Shown here one piece after another: positions 33,970 to 43,371 of a stretch of 64,000 nucleotides of DNA. This DNA is from an uncultured Flavihumibacter sp. (GTDB taxonomy: Bacteria; Bacteroidota; Bacteroidia; Chitinophagales; Chitinophagaceae): assembly GCA_902168105.1 (NCBI GenBank), contig CABHOY010000055.1, positions 329,450-393,449 on the forward strand, read 5' to 3'. The stretch's first letter is position 1; every line of letters begins with the position of its first letter. Both the position numbers and the translations under genes were made by a program. Under the pieces are notes generated by a model that searched no databases, was not told the DNA's origin, and saw nothing but the letters and a program-made list of their open reading frames with translations.

Positions 33970-35070
33970 TTACAACAACTCAGCTAACGCCTCTTTTGAA
34001 AAACCTTTCAACTCCGACGTCCTTTCCTCTTTGATCTTTTTCACCCAGTTAGGATCAGCGAGAATAGGCCTTCCAACAGCAACCAGGTCAAAATCTCCAC
34101 GGTCAAACCGGCGTATCAGTTCATCCAGTGAATCAGGAGCTGAGCTCTCACCTTTAAATGCTGCCAGAAACTCACCGTTCAATCCAACTGAACCAACAGT
34201 AATAGTAGCTTTACCGGTGATCTTTTTTGCCCATCCTGCAAAATTTAGATCAGAACCCTCAAATTCAGGCTCCCAGAAACGGCGCTGTGAACAATGGAAA
34301 ATATCCACGCCAGCATCCGCCATCGGCTGTAACCAGGACTCCATTTCCGCAGGATCTAGCGCAAGTTTGTTCGTGTAGTCATAAGGCTTCCACTGCGACA
34401 AACGAATGATAACGGCAAAGTCATCACCTACGCGTCTCCGCACTTCCTTAATGACTTCAATGGCAAATCTTGACCGCTCTGCCAGCGTTTTACCACCATA
34501 GTTATCAGTCCGCAGATTTGTCTTTTCAGAGAAGAACTGATCTATCAGGTAATTATGCGCACCATGTAACTCCACACAATCAAATCCAAGGCGTTTGGCA
34601 TCTGCCGCAGCATCGCCATAAGCCTTGATCGTATCTGCAATATTCTTTTCGGACATCGCCAGACCATTCGTATTATCCGGCCTGTTAATACCCGAAGGAC
34701 CTTCAAAAGGAGTGAGGGGCAACCAGCCGGAATGATGATTGTCCATCACGCCCTGATGCCATATCTGTGGCCCCATACTGCCACCTGCTGCATGTACGCC
34801 ATTAATGACCTGTCGCCAGCCATTGAGAGAGTTCTCCCCATGAAAACGGGGTATATTAGGGTCAGCAGAAGATGCAGCGCGGTTAATGACCGTACCCTCA
34901 GAAAGGATCAAGCCAACCTCACCCTCTGCACGGCGGCGGTAATAACCTGCTACATTATCGCCAGGTACTCCATTAGGTGAAAAAGACCTCGTCATCGGGG
35001 CCATCACAATCCTGTTTTTTATGTTCAGCGACTTAAGGCTGAAGGGCTTAAATAAGCTCAGATTACTCAT
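33970..35070 (-). CDS. Alkene reductase, Old Yellow Enzyme family
   Basis: 366 residues, full length. FMN-barrel motifs: NRIVMAPMTRSF (about 20-31), QIWHQGV, HGAHNYLIDQFFSEKTNLRTDNYGG (the substrate-binding HxxN pair), and GRPILADPNW near the end. It is of the NemA/YqjM-type group that reduces activated C=C bonds of enones, maleimides and nitrate esters with NAD(P)H. Single gene with TATATTTG at 35125-35132. Often a detoxification enzyme. Confidence 0.93.
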   Translation of the reverse strand: MSNLSLFKPFSLKSLNIKNRIVMAPMTRSFSPNGVPGDNVAGYYRRRAEGEVGLILSEGTVINRAASSADPNIPRFHGENSLNGWRQVINGVHAAGGSMGPQIWHQGVMDNHHSGWLPLTPFEGPSGINRPDNTNGLAMSEKNIADTIKAYGDAAADAKRLGFDCVELHGAHNYLIDQFFSEKTNLRTDNYGGKTLAERSRFAIEVIKEVRRRVGDDFAVIIRLSQWKPYDYTNKLALDPAEMESWLQPMADAGVDIFHCSQRRFWEPEFEGSDLNFAGWAKKITGKATITVGSVGLNGEFLAAFKGESSAPDSLDELIRRFDRGDFDLVAVGRPILADPNWVKKIKEERTSELKGFSKEALAELL

Positions 35071-35124
35071 TCTGTTTACATTTATGTTTACGTTGCCCGG
35101 GGAAGGCCTAAAAGAATTTCAAAA

Positions 35125-35132
35125 CAAATATA
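35125..35132 (-). promoter_or_regulatory. Bacteroidota -7 promoter element for the alkene reductase gene
   Basis: Minus strand TATATTTG, about 55 nt before the ATG at 35070. Confidence 0.45.
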
Positions 35133-35319
35133 TCGGAGATTTCCGAAATGCCAATTATATTTTATTCATGAGTAGTATGGAGCGGGCTAAAATTCATTTG
35201 AGATCTGAAGAAAATTTTGTAGTTTGCTATAGAGAGAATATAAAGAACACCCCAAAAACATTTATAGAACAGATAAGTCATTCTCTCCCCAAAAAGTTAG
35301 TACCCCAAATAATGCTTCG

Positions 35320-35565
35320 ATGAGTATTTCTCCCTCTTCACCCTTGAAAGAGCGTTACAGAGACGCCAGGGAAAAATTATTGCAGATTCCCGGAGTAACG
35401 TCAGTAAGCCTTGGATATAAAGAAACCGGGAAAGACCTGACAGACCAATTTGGCTTGCGTGTATACGTGCAGCAAAAGAAAAGCGCGGCAGAAGTACCGG
35501 TATCAGAAATGATCCCCACCGAGATTAACGGCCTTACAACAGACGTTGTCCAGTCGCAGGTATAG
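35320..35565 (+). CDS. Stand-alone homologue of the N-terminal domain of the neighbouring protease
   Basis: 81 residues. From residue 18 it aligns without gaps to the N-terminal domain of the protease gene 91 bp downstream: IPGVTSVSLGYKE against IPGVHHVSIGLKE, LRVYVQQKK against IRIYVQEKK, IPTEINGLTTDV against LPSEINGIPTDV. This domain precedes Nal1-like trypsin-type domains in other bacteria. The gene has no peptidase part and ends cleanly with a stop, so it is not obviously a truncation. It could be an adaptor, a competing inhibitor or a free prodomain. The start ATG overlaps the stop of an uncertain short frame (ATGA). Confidence 0.75.
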   Translation: MSISPSSPLKERYRDAREKLLQIPGVTSVSLGYKETGKDLTDQFGLRVYVQQKKSAAEVPVSEMIPTEINGLTTDVVQSQV

Positions 35566-35656
35566 CCCGTCGATCCACTCATTCATCACACACATTTGCA
35601 ATACACCCTTTGAATAGCGATCTTTAGACAAAACAAGCAGACAAAACACGAAAAAT

Positions 35657-36736
35657 ATGAAATCGAGAGAGCAACTGCAACGGGAAAACGAAATGATCCA
35701 GGACATGCTGAAAAATGGCGTGGAAGAGGTCCTACTCAAGATTCCCGGTGTACATCACGTTAGCATCGGCCTGAAAGAAGTCAACGGGCACATTACTGAT
35801 ACACTCTGCATCAGGATCTATGTCCAAGAGAAAAAACACAACAGCCTTTTGTCGGCAGAGGAAGTCCTGCCGTCAGAGATCAATGGCATCCCCACAGATG
35901 TCAATATTATTCCAAGCTTTAACGCATCTGTAGATAAGAACACTTATCGTCCGCTCAAAGGCGGTATTCAGCTTACTAACCGTATTGTCGTGCAGGATCC
36001 GGAAAGCTTTGGCAATGAAATTGCTCACGGTACTCTGGGCTGCCTGGCTACAGACAATGAAAGCGGCAAGCCTGTTCTGCTAAGTAACTGGCATGTGCTG
36101 ATGGCTAACAATGCGAAAGTAGGCGATAAAATATTCCAGCCGGCCCCTCTTACAATACCGGATGTCAATTTAGACCAATTGCCATATTACCCTAAAGATG
36201 AGGTCAATGCTGTGGGTAGTATCATGAAGGCGACCATTAACAGTAAAGTCGACGCGGCGATCGCACTAATAGATTATCCCCGCATTAACGGCGATTCCCA
36301 ATGGATTAATGAGATCAACGGATTGAGCGTGGGCGGAAAACCTGAAAAGAATGTGATCGTTGGTTTAGCTACCGCCATTGCCGGACAAACAGTCTTTAAA
36401 GTAGGAGAGGTGTCGGGACGTACGGAAGGAAGAATAGTAGATGTCAATTATCCTACGACCACTTTTCCCATAGAAGGCGTAAACCGCACATTCACCGGAC
36501 AGATTGCAATTCAGGCTTTAACTCCCTCCCAGCATTTCTCAGAGAAAGGTGATTCTGGCTCCGCGATCATTGATATACATAACAACATCGTCGGTTTGTT
36601 ATTCGCCAGCAACGGCAACGCAAACCCGCAGATCACACTGGCCAACCACATCACTGACGTAGTCGCAGCCTTGAATATCAGCATCAATTTCTCGTCTGAC
36701 AATGTGCCATCAGGTCTTCACAAACAGGCGCAATAG
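35657..36736 (+). CDS. Trypsin-like (Nal1-like) serine protease with N-terminal partner domain
   Basis: 359 residues. The N-terminal domain (about 15-85) is shared with the preceding small protein. The peptidase domain follows GGIQLTNRIV: His146 (LLSNWHVLM), Asp199 (KVDAAIALIDY) and Ser300 (EKGDSGSAIID) form a plausible S1-type triad in the right order. No signal peptide is seen, so the protein is probably cytoplasmic. The closest known group is the Nal1-like trypsin fold. It lies 91 bp after the small homologue in the same direction. The natural substrate is unknown. Confidence 0.85.
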   Translation: MKSREQLQRENEMIQDMLKNGVEEVLLKIPGVHHVSIGLKEVNGHITDTLCIRIYVQEKKHNSLLSAEEVLPSEINGIPTDVNIIPSFNASVDKNTYRPLKGGIQLTNRIVVQDPESFGNEIAHGTLGCLATDNESGKPVLLSNWHVLMANNAKVGDKIFQPAPLTIPDVNLDQLPYYPKDEVNAVGSIMKATINSKVDAAIALIDYPRINGDSQWINEINGLSVGGKPEKNVIVGLATAIAGQTVFKVGEVSGRTEGRIVDVNYPTTTFPIEGVNRTFTGQIAIQALTPSQHFSEKGDSGSAIIDIHNNIVGLLFASNGNANPQITLANHITDVVAALNISINFSSDNVPSGLHKQAQ

Positions 36737-36903
36737 CTTAGTCAGGAACTATAGATTAATGAGCAAGATTTGATCAGATATGGTCACCATAAAGAGGACT
36801 AAGAGAGGCTCAGAGTTCGGAAGCTGACTATAAAGATAGCCGTTTGGGGTAGAGCCTACAATCCCACCTCGAACCGGCGGCATCCCGAACCGCATATGCA
36901 AAC

Positions 36904-37389
36904 TCAACGCTTCAACAGCATCAGATCCGGCTGCGCATACTTATACACCTTGAAATAAATCGTCGTATTCGTTTGATACACGCCGTCAAACGTCGATAGC
37001 TGGTCAACAAACATTAACAGATGATCATTATCCCGGCACATGACATTTACCTCCAGGTCATAAGCGCCCGATGTCATTGCCAGAAAACTCACTTCCGGCA
37101 AACCAGCGATCTTCTTCGCCACCGACTCCTTCATGGTGGCAGGCCTGACATAAACCGCAATATGTGCGTAAGACCGGAAGCCTACTTTCTCCGGGTCAAC
37201 CCGGCCGATAATACTGATAGTCCCGTCTTCGATCAGCCGGTTAAATCGCGTTCGGACTGTACCAATAGACACGTTAAGCTTTTCAGCAATGACTGTAAAT
37301 GAGACCCTGCCATCCTGCTGTAGGTAGGTTAAGATAGAGAAATCCAGGTCGTCCAGAGGGATCTTATCAGCGGATTTAGTTTTTCCCAT
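36904..37389 (-). CDS. Lrp/AsnC family transcriptional regulator
   Basis: 161 residues, typical length. N-terminal winged helix (LDDLDFSILTYLQQDGRVSFTVIAEKLNVSIGTVRTRFNRLIEDGTI) and C-terminal RAM ligand-binding domain. It is divergent from the pyrimidine degradation operon; the shared 130-bp gap holds the palindrome AAATGTACATTT. It very likely controls that operon, perhaps in response to beta-alanine or another pathway intermediate. Confidence 0.93.
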   Translation of the reverse strand: MGKTKSADKIPLDDLDFSILTYLQQDGRVSFTVIAEKLNVSIGTVRTRFNRLIEDGTISIIGRVDPEKVGFRSYAHIAVYVRPATMKESVAKKIAGLPEVSFLAMTSGAYDLEVNVMCRDNDHLLMFVDQLSTFDGVYQTNTTIYFKVYKYAQPDLMLLKR

Positions 37390-37446
37390 TTCTCTTGAAT
37401 AATAGGAGTTAAATGAAATGTGCAGAAATGATAGAAAATACGTACT

Positions 37447-37458
37447 AAATGTACATTT
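37447..37458. promoter_or_regulatory. Candidate Lrp-type operator in front of the pyrimidine operon
   Basis: AAATGTACATTT is a perfect 12-bp palindrome midway between the divergent Lrp and mmsA genes. Confidence 0.45.
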
Positions 37459-37519
37459 TTTTCAGTAAATTAAGGGTATCGTATAAAAAATGCATTCATA
37501 ACCCAAACTCCCCAAGGCA

Positions 37520-38977
37520 ATGAAATACGAACGGGTAAGGAATTTCATTAATGGAAGCTTTAAAGAAGTATCATCACAACGTACGCTACCTATCATCTCT
37601 CCATCAGATGGAAGTATACTGGCAGAAATGCCCTGCTCAACCGCTGCGGATGTAAATGATGCGGTACAGGCCGCAAAAGCAGCTTTCCCAGGTTGGAGCA
37701 AAACGCCCATCAAAGAAAGAGTACAGGTCTTTTTCAGATATAAATATTTATTAGAACAACACCTGCAGGAGCTTTCTGCACTGGTCAGCGAAGAAAATGG
37801 AAAGACGATGACGGAGGCCATAGCAGAAGTCGACAAGTGTATAGAACTGACCGAATTTGCTACTTCGCTGCCGCAGTTGATCACGGGTGAGGTATTGGAG
37901 GTAAGCGCCGGTGTGGAGTGTCGTACATCGCATATACCACTGGGCGTGGTTGCTTCCATCGTACCGTTTAATTTTCCCGCAATGGTGCCCAACTGGACAA
38001 TTCCCAATGCCATCGCCCTGGGCAATTGTATGATCATGAAACCGTCTGATAAAGTACCCCTCAGTCTTGCTGTCCTGGCGCGTTTGCTGAAAGAAGCCGG
38101 ATTGCCGGATGGAGTATTGAATATAGTAAATGGTGATAGTGAAGTAGTGGATGCTATCTGCGATCATCCCGACATCGAAGCAGTCTCCTTCGTAGGATCT
38201 ACTAAGGTGGCCAAAATAGTATACCAGCGTGCAACACAACACCTGAAGCGTTGCCTGGCGCTGGGAGGTGCGAAGAATCACCTGCTCGTCCTGCCGGACG
38301 CTAAACCGGGTATGACGGCACAAAATGTGGCTGCGTCTATGAGCGGTTGCGCCGGACAACGTTGCATGGCTGCATCAGCCATGATAGGCGTGGGACAGAT
38401 CGACCATATTGTAGACCTTGTATGTGAAGAAGTGAAGAAGATCGTACCGGGACAAAATCTCGGCGCGGTTATCAGCAAGGAATCAAAGGAAAGAATAGAA
38501 AAATACATCACCGAAGCTGAAGCACAGGGAGCCAGGATCCTCGTAGATGGCCGCGGTGTAAAAGTAAGCGGAAAGGAAAACGGTACCTACGTTGGCCCTA
38601 CCGTCATTGACTATGTCACCGCAGATATGGCGGTTGCAAAAGAAGAGATCTTCGGCCCGGTTATCAGCATCATGCGTACCAATACAGTCGATGAAGCACT
38701 TCGTATCGAAAATGCTAATCCTTATGGTAATGCGGCCTCCGTGTTCACTCAAAACGGCGGTATGGCCCGTTACATCGCAGAGAGGGCCAATGCCGGTATG
38801 ATCGGCGTCAATGTCGGCGTGCCCGTACCCCGCGAGCCTTTCTCCTTCGGAGGATGGAACGAAAGCAAATTCGGCGTGGGAGATATCACCGGCAAAAGCT
38901 CCATAGAATTCTGGACGAAGTTAAAGAAGAGTACTACCAAATGGAATCCCGAAGAAGGCGTCAACTGGATGAGTTAG
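37520..38977 (+). CDS. mmsA: CoA-acylating (methyl)malonate semialdehyde dehydrogenase
   Basis: 485 residues. The aldehyde dehydrogenase fold with PFNFPAMVPNWTIPNAI, LGGAKNHLLVLPDA (replacing the catalytic Glu region, as in CoA-dependent members) and catalytic Cys in GCAGQRCMAAS. In this operon it should turn malonate semialdehyde from beta-alanine into acetyl-CoA and CO2, the last step of pyrimidine breakdown. First gene of the operon; 27 bp to the aminotransferase. Confidence 0.95.
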   Translation: MKYERVRNFINGSFKEVSSQRTLPIISPSDGSILAEMPCSTAADVNDAVQAAKAAFPGWSKTPIKERVQVFFRYKYLLEQHLQELSALVSEENGKTMTEAIAEVDKCIELTEFATSLPQLITGEVLEVSAGVECRTSHIPLGVVASIVPFNFPAMVPNWTIPNAIALGNCMIMKPSDKVPLSLAVLARLLKEAGLPDGVLNIVNGDSEVVDAICDHPDIEAVSFVGSTKVAKIVYQRATQHLKRCLALGGAKNHLLVLPDAKPGMTAQNVAASMSGCAGQRCMAASAMIGVGQIDHIVDLVCEEVKKIVPGQNLGAVISKESKERIEKYITEAEAQGARILVDGRGVKVSGKENGTYVGPTVIDYVTADMAVAKEEIFGPVISIMRTNTVDEALRIENANPYGNAASVFTQNGGMARYIAERANAGMIGVNVGVPVPREPFSFGGWNESKFGVGDITGKSSIEFWTKLKKSTTKWNPEEGVNWMS

Positions 38978-39004
38978 TATTATTGTTCAATTTAAACGAC
39001 TGGT

Positions 39005-40363
39005 ATGTCAGAGACAGAGACTATATCTCACGCACAGGAAATTATCCAGGATAACCTGGACTATACCTTATTCTCATGGAGCAAACAGAAAGGTATCGCA
39101 CCTATTGCCATAAAATACGCCGCTGGCGTATATCTCTATGATTATGACGACAAACGTTATCTGGATTTCTCTTCAGGACTCATCAATGTCAACATCGGCC
39201 ACGGCCATCCACGGGTCACAGCCGCTGTTATGAAACAGATGCAGGAAGTCAGTTATGTTACTCCCGGATGTGTAACAGAAGTTCGCGGTAAATTAGGTCG
39301 TAAACTCGCGGAGATCACACCCGGCGACCTGAAGAAAACATTGTTCACCGTCTGCGGCGCCAGTGCTATAGAGAACGCGATCAAACTCGCCCGTCTCTAT
39401 ACTGGCCGGCATAAGATCATCGCCCGTTACCGGGCTTTCCATGGAGCTTCGGCCGCCGCTATGACTGCCGGAGGTGATCCCCGTAAATTGCCGCATGACG
39501 CACAACAGACGCCGAACATCGTACATGTCGAAGATCCTTACTGTTACCGTTGTCCGTTCGGAAAGGAAATACGCACCTGCAACCGAGAATGTGTCAGCCA
39601 TATTGAAAGGGTGATCCAGTTCGAAGGACCCGAAAACGTGGCCGCCATCCTGATGGAAGGAGAGAGCGGCTCTTCCGGTTGTATAAAATACCCGCCGGAT
39701 TATCTGCAGAAGGTCAGGGCCATTTGCGACAAATACGGCATCCTGCTTATCGCAGATGAAGTCATGAGCGGTTTCGGCAGAACAGGAAAATGGTTCGCCT
39801 GCGACCTGCACGGCGTAGTTCCCGATATGATCGCTACGGCGAAAGGTATTACCGCCGGATATATCCCCCTTGGTGCATTGATCGTCAGTGATAAAATAGC
39901 GGCCCATTTCGATGATAAAATACTCTGGCTGGGGCTTACCTATTCCGCGCATCCTGTAGCCTGCGCAGCGGCGCTGGAAGTGCTGAACATTTATGAAGAC
40001 GAACATCTCATTGAGAACGCTGCAGCTATGGGCACATATATCGAGCAGGAGGTGGAACGTATGAAACAGCACCATCCCTGTATTGGCGATTTCAGGAACA
40101 CCGGTCTGCTGGGTTGTATAGAGCTGGTAAAAGACCGGAATAGCAGAGAACCTATGGTACCTTTCAACGCAAGGCCGGAGGAAATGGCGGTGATGAACCG
40201 GATTGCCTCCCGCCTCAGACAATTGGGTATGTACGCTTTTGTTCGCTGGAACTATGTATTTATTGCACCACCTTTAAGCATTACGCAGGCACAGGTGGAT
40301 GAAGGACTGGCAATGATCTCAGATGCATTGTCTATTGCCGATGAATATGTTATCTTAGGATAA
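39005..40363 (+). CDS. Class III aminotransferase, probable beta-alanine transaminase
   Basis: 452 residues, fold type I PLP enzyme. Seen are the FSSGLINVNIGHGHPRV start, DEVMSGFGRTGKWFAC, and the PLP-lysine motif ATAKGITAGYIPLGALIVS. A cysteine-containing insert (YCYRCPFGKEIRTCNRECV) is common in this subgroup. Between mmsA and the permease, it fits conversion of beta-alanine to malonate semialdehyde. Amino acceptor (pyruvate or 2-oxoglutarate) is not readable. Confidence 0.9.
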   Translation: MSETETISHAQEIIQDNLDYTLFSWSKQKGIAPIAIKYAAGVYLYDYDDKRYLDFSSGLINVNIGHGHPRVTAAVMKQMQEVSYVTPGCVTEVRGKLGRKLAEITPGDLKKTLFTVCGASAIENAIKLARLYTGRHKIIARYRAFHGASAAAMTAGGDPRKLPHDAQQTPNIVHVEDPYCYRCPFGKEIRTCNRECVSHIERVIQFEGPENVAAILMEGESGSSGCIKYPPDYLQKVRAICDKYGILLIADEVMSGFGRTGKWFACDLHGVVPDMIATAKGITAGYIPLGALIVSDKIAAHFDDKILWLGLTYSAHPVACAAALEVLNIYEDEHLIENAAAMGTYIEQEVERMKQHHPCIGDFRNTGLLGCIELVKDRNSREPMVPFNARPEEMAVMNRIASRLRQLGMYAFVRWNYVFIAPPLSITQAQVDEGLAMISDALSIADEYVILG

Positions 40364-40446
40364 CTAACTGATGATGTACAGCCACTGATGAATGGCAGCC
40401 CCGAACGCTGATAAACGTCCGAAAAAGCTTAAGTAATCTGATAAAC

Positions 40447-41976
40447 ATGATGGACACCCAAAACCATGATATCAACCAGCAGATTCCCCGCTCCGCACTC
40501 TATAGTGAGGATCTTGCCCCTGTACCTCCTTCCCGGCGCACCTGGAATACCTGGAACTATGCCAGCCTATGGATCAGTATGAGTCTGTGTATCCCAACCT
40601 ACATGCTGGCCAGCTCTCTCATAGAAGGCGGCATGAACTGGTGGCAGGCGATCCTGACGATCTTCGCCGGTAATACTGTTGTACTCATTCCAATGATCTT
40701 AAACGGTCATGCCGGTGCTAAATACGGCATTCCCTTCCCTGTATTTGCAAGGGCCAGTTTTGGCACTAAAGGAGCTAACATACCCGCTATGCTGCGTGCT
40801 ATTGTCGCCTGCGGATGGTTCGGTATCCAGACCTGGATCGGTGGCTTCGCCCTATACCAGATGCTACAATTGTGGATTCCCGGACTGGCCACCTTACCGG
40901 GCGTGTTTCCTGCATCTTTCGGGCTTGCCACAGGCCCTGCCATTTGTTTTTTGCTGTTCTGGCTATTGAATATGTATATCGTTTATCTGGGAATAGAAAG
41001 CATTCGCAAACTGCTTGTGTTCAAAGCCATCTTTTTACCAATAGCCGTACTGGCATTGCTTTTTTGGGCAATAAACGCAGTTGACGGTGGATTGGGACCG
41101 ATCCTTGAACAACCTTCGAAGTTTACCTCCAATGCCGCCTTCTGGGCGTTCTTTATTCCCGGACTAACAGGCATGGTGGGCTTCTGGGCTACGCTTTCTT
41201 TGAATATCCCCGACTTTACCCGTTATGCCGTCAGCCAGAAAGCACAGATAAAAGGACAGGCTTTAGGACTGCCTCCTTCAATGACACTGTTCTCGTTCAT
41301 AGGCGTGGTAGTAACCTCCGCCACAACCATCGTATATGGTACCACGATATGGGACCCGGTTGTACTGGCAGGTAAGTTCGATAACAAAATACTGGTCAGC
41401 ATCGCCATGATAGCGGTGGCTATCTCAACGCTGGCTACCAATATCGCAGCAAATATTATCAGCCCCGCCAACGATTTCGCCAATCTGGCCCCGAAGAAGA
41501 TCAATTTCCGTATAGGTGGATATATCACTGGGATCATCGGAATACTTATTTTCCCCTGGAAATTGGTCGCCGACCCTACTGGGTATATATTCACCTGGCT
41601 GGTTGGTTATTCGGGCTTATTAGGCCCCGTAGGTGGCATTATGATCACCGATTACTACCTGATACGTAAGCAGCAGTTGGTAGTAGATGAATTATATCAG
41701 CCAAAAGGAACCTACAGCTTTTCTAATGGTTTCAACAGATATGCCATGATAGCACTGCTACTGGGGATCGTGCCTAACATTCCCGGTTTCCTCACCACAG
41801 TTAAAGTCATATCCCGGGACGCTACCCCCGGTTGGATCACTCAGTTATACAGTTATGCATGGTTCGTAGGATTCTTTGTTTCCGGGATCAGCTATTACCT
41901 CATCATGCGTTCTTATCGTATCATTACCACCACCGGAAAAAATAAGGAGGAGATCAATTATGTCACTGCTGATTAA
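40447..41976 (+). CDS. NCS1 family nucleobase transporter (uracil/allantoin type)
   Basis: 509 residues with about 12 membrane helices. The N-terminal RTWNTWNYASLWISMSLCIPTYMLASSLI motif is typical of the NCS1 family, and the GANIPAMLRAIVACGWFGIQTWIGG motif marks helix 3. In this operon it most likely imports uracil, thymine or dihydropyrimidines with a cation. Its 3' end overlaps hydA by 17 bp. Confidence 0.92.
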   Translation: MMDTQNHDINQQIPRSALYSEDLAPVPPSRRTWNTWNYASLWISMSLCIPTYMLASSLIEGGMNWWQAILTIFAGNTVVLIPMILNGHAGAKYGIPFPVFARASFGTKGANIPAMLRAIVACGWFGIQTWIGGFALYQMLQLWIPGLATLPGVFPASFGLATGPAICFLLFWLLNMYIVYLGIESIRKLLVFKAIFLPIAVLALLFWAINAVDGGLGPILEQPSKFTSNAAFWAFFIPGLTGMVGFWATLSLNIPDFTRYAVSQKAQIKGQALGLPPSMTLFSFIGVVVTSATTIVYGTTIWDPVVLAGKFDNKILVSIAMIAVAISTLATNIAANIISPANDFANLAPKKINFRIGGYITGIIGILIFPWKLVADPTGYIFTWLVGYSGLLGPVGGIMITDYYLIRKQQLVVDELYQPKGTYSFSNGFNRYAMIALLLGIVPNIPGFLTTVKVISRDATPGWITQLYSYAWFVGFFVSGISYYLIMRSYRIITTTGKNKEEINYVTAD

Positions 41977-43342
41977 AAACGGAAGGATCATTACCGCCAC
42001 TGATGATTATGTTGCGGATATCTTAGTGGAAGGTGAACAGGTTGTTGCTATCGGGAAAGACCTTATCGCCGATGCTGAACGCGTCATCGATGCTTCCGGT
42101 CTGCTCGTCATGCCCGGAGGAATTGATCCTCACGTACATCTGGACATGCCTTTTATGGGCACCTTTTCCAGTGATACACACGAAACTGGCACCAGGGCCG
42201 CCCTTTTTGGGGGAACAACTACAGTGATCGATTTTGTGCTGCAGAAACAAGGACACTCCCTGAGGGAAGCACTGGACGAATGGAACAGCAGGGCAGCTGG
42301 CACCGCCGTAGGCGATTATAGTTTTCATATGGCCGTGACCGATTTTAATGCCAATACCAAAGCGGAAATAAAGACAATGGTACTTGAGGAAGGTATTACC
42401 TCCTTTAAGACCTTTATGGCTTATAAAGGTGCACTGATGATCGACGACCGGCAGATGACCGCATTAATGCAGGAAGTAAAGCTGCATGGTGGCATGGTCA
42501 CCGTGCACGCTACCAACGGCGATGTAATTGATTACCTTATCGCAAAACACCTGGCCGAAGGGAAAACCTCGCCGTTATATCATTACATCTCTCAGCCGGA
42601 AGTGACAGAGGCCGAAGCCTCCTCCCGTTTTACAGATCTTGCCAATTACACAGGGTGTCCCGCTTACATTGTACATCTTACCTGCGAAGGTGCGCTGAAC
42701 GCTGTACGCAATGCCACCCGCAGGAATCAGAAAGTCTTCGTGGAAACCTGTATCCAGTATCTTTTGCTCGATGCCTCAAACTACGACAAAGGCTTCGAAA
42801 GCGCGAAGTGGGTCATGAGTCCACCCCTCCGGGAACTGAAAGACCAGGAAACATTATGGGCCGGTATCAACCAGGGGATCGTCAACATTGTAGCCACCGA
42901 CCATTGTCCTTTTATGTGGAAACAAAAACTGATGGGCGAACATGATTTCTCAAAGATCCCCAATGGTCACCCAGCCATTGAAAACAGGATGGAACTATTG
43001 TTCAGCGAAGGGGTTAACAAGAATAGGATCTCACTGAATAAATACGTGGAAGTAGCCTGTACTAATCCAGCGAAGATCTTTGGCATGTTCCCCCGCAAAG
43101 GAACGATCGCTGTCGGCAGTGACGCAGATATCATCATCTTCGACCCTCAACAGAAACATACCATTTCCGCCGCTACCCATCACATGAATGTCGACTATTC
43201 CGCTTATGAAGGATGGGAACTGACAGGTAAAGTGAAAACCGTACTGTTGCGGGGAAAGGTAGCAATTGATAACAACGAATGCCTGGTATCCAGGGGCTAC
43301 GGCCAATTCATTAAGCGTAATAAAGTCAGCGGAAAGATCTGA
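41960..43342 (+). CDS. hydA: Dihydropyrimidinase (D-hydantoinase type)
   Basis: The frame is open from 41876, but the ATG at 41960 (MSLLIKNGRIITATDDY) is the family start; 460 residues. Metal ligands: DPHVHLDMPF (HxH), the carboxylated Lys in FMAYKGALM, and Asp in VATDHCPFMW. It opens dihydrouracil to N-carbamoyl-beta-alanine. The start is inside the permease gene (17-bp overlap) and is preceded by AAGGAGG at 41944-41950, an unusually good Shine-Dalgarno for this phylum, fitting translational coupling. Confidence 0.95.
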   Translation: MSLLIKNGRIITATDDYVADILVEGEQVVAIGKDLIADAERVIDASGLLVMPGGIDPHVHLDMPFMGTFSSDTHETGTRAALFGGTTTVIDFVLQKQGHSLREALDEWNSRAAGTAVGDYSFHMAVTDFNANTKAEIKTMVLEEGITSFKTFMAYKGALMIDDRQMTALMQEVKLHGGMVTVHATNGDVIDYLIAKHLAEGKTSPLYHYISQPEVTEAEASSRFTDLANYTGCPAYIVHLTCEGALNAVRNATRRNQKVFVETCIQYLLLDASNYDKGFESAKWVMSPPLRELKDQETLWAGINQGIVNIVATDHCPFMWKQKLMGEHDFSKIPNGHPAIENRMELLFSEGVNKNRISLNKYVEVACTNPAKIFGMFPRKGTIAVGSDADIIIFDPQQKHTISAATHHMNVDYSAYEGWELTGKVKTVLLRGKVAIDNNECLVSRGYGQFIKRNKVSGKI

Positions 43343-43371
43343 ATAAATTCATTACCCTAAAATAGATCCTC

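Noticed and set aside
39293..40222. 309-residue minus-strand frame opposite the aminotransferase
   Set aside because: Shadow of a well-recognised aminotransferase gene; composition rich in His/Cys/Arg as typical of antisense frames.
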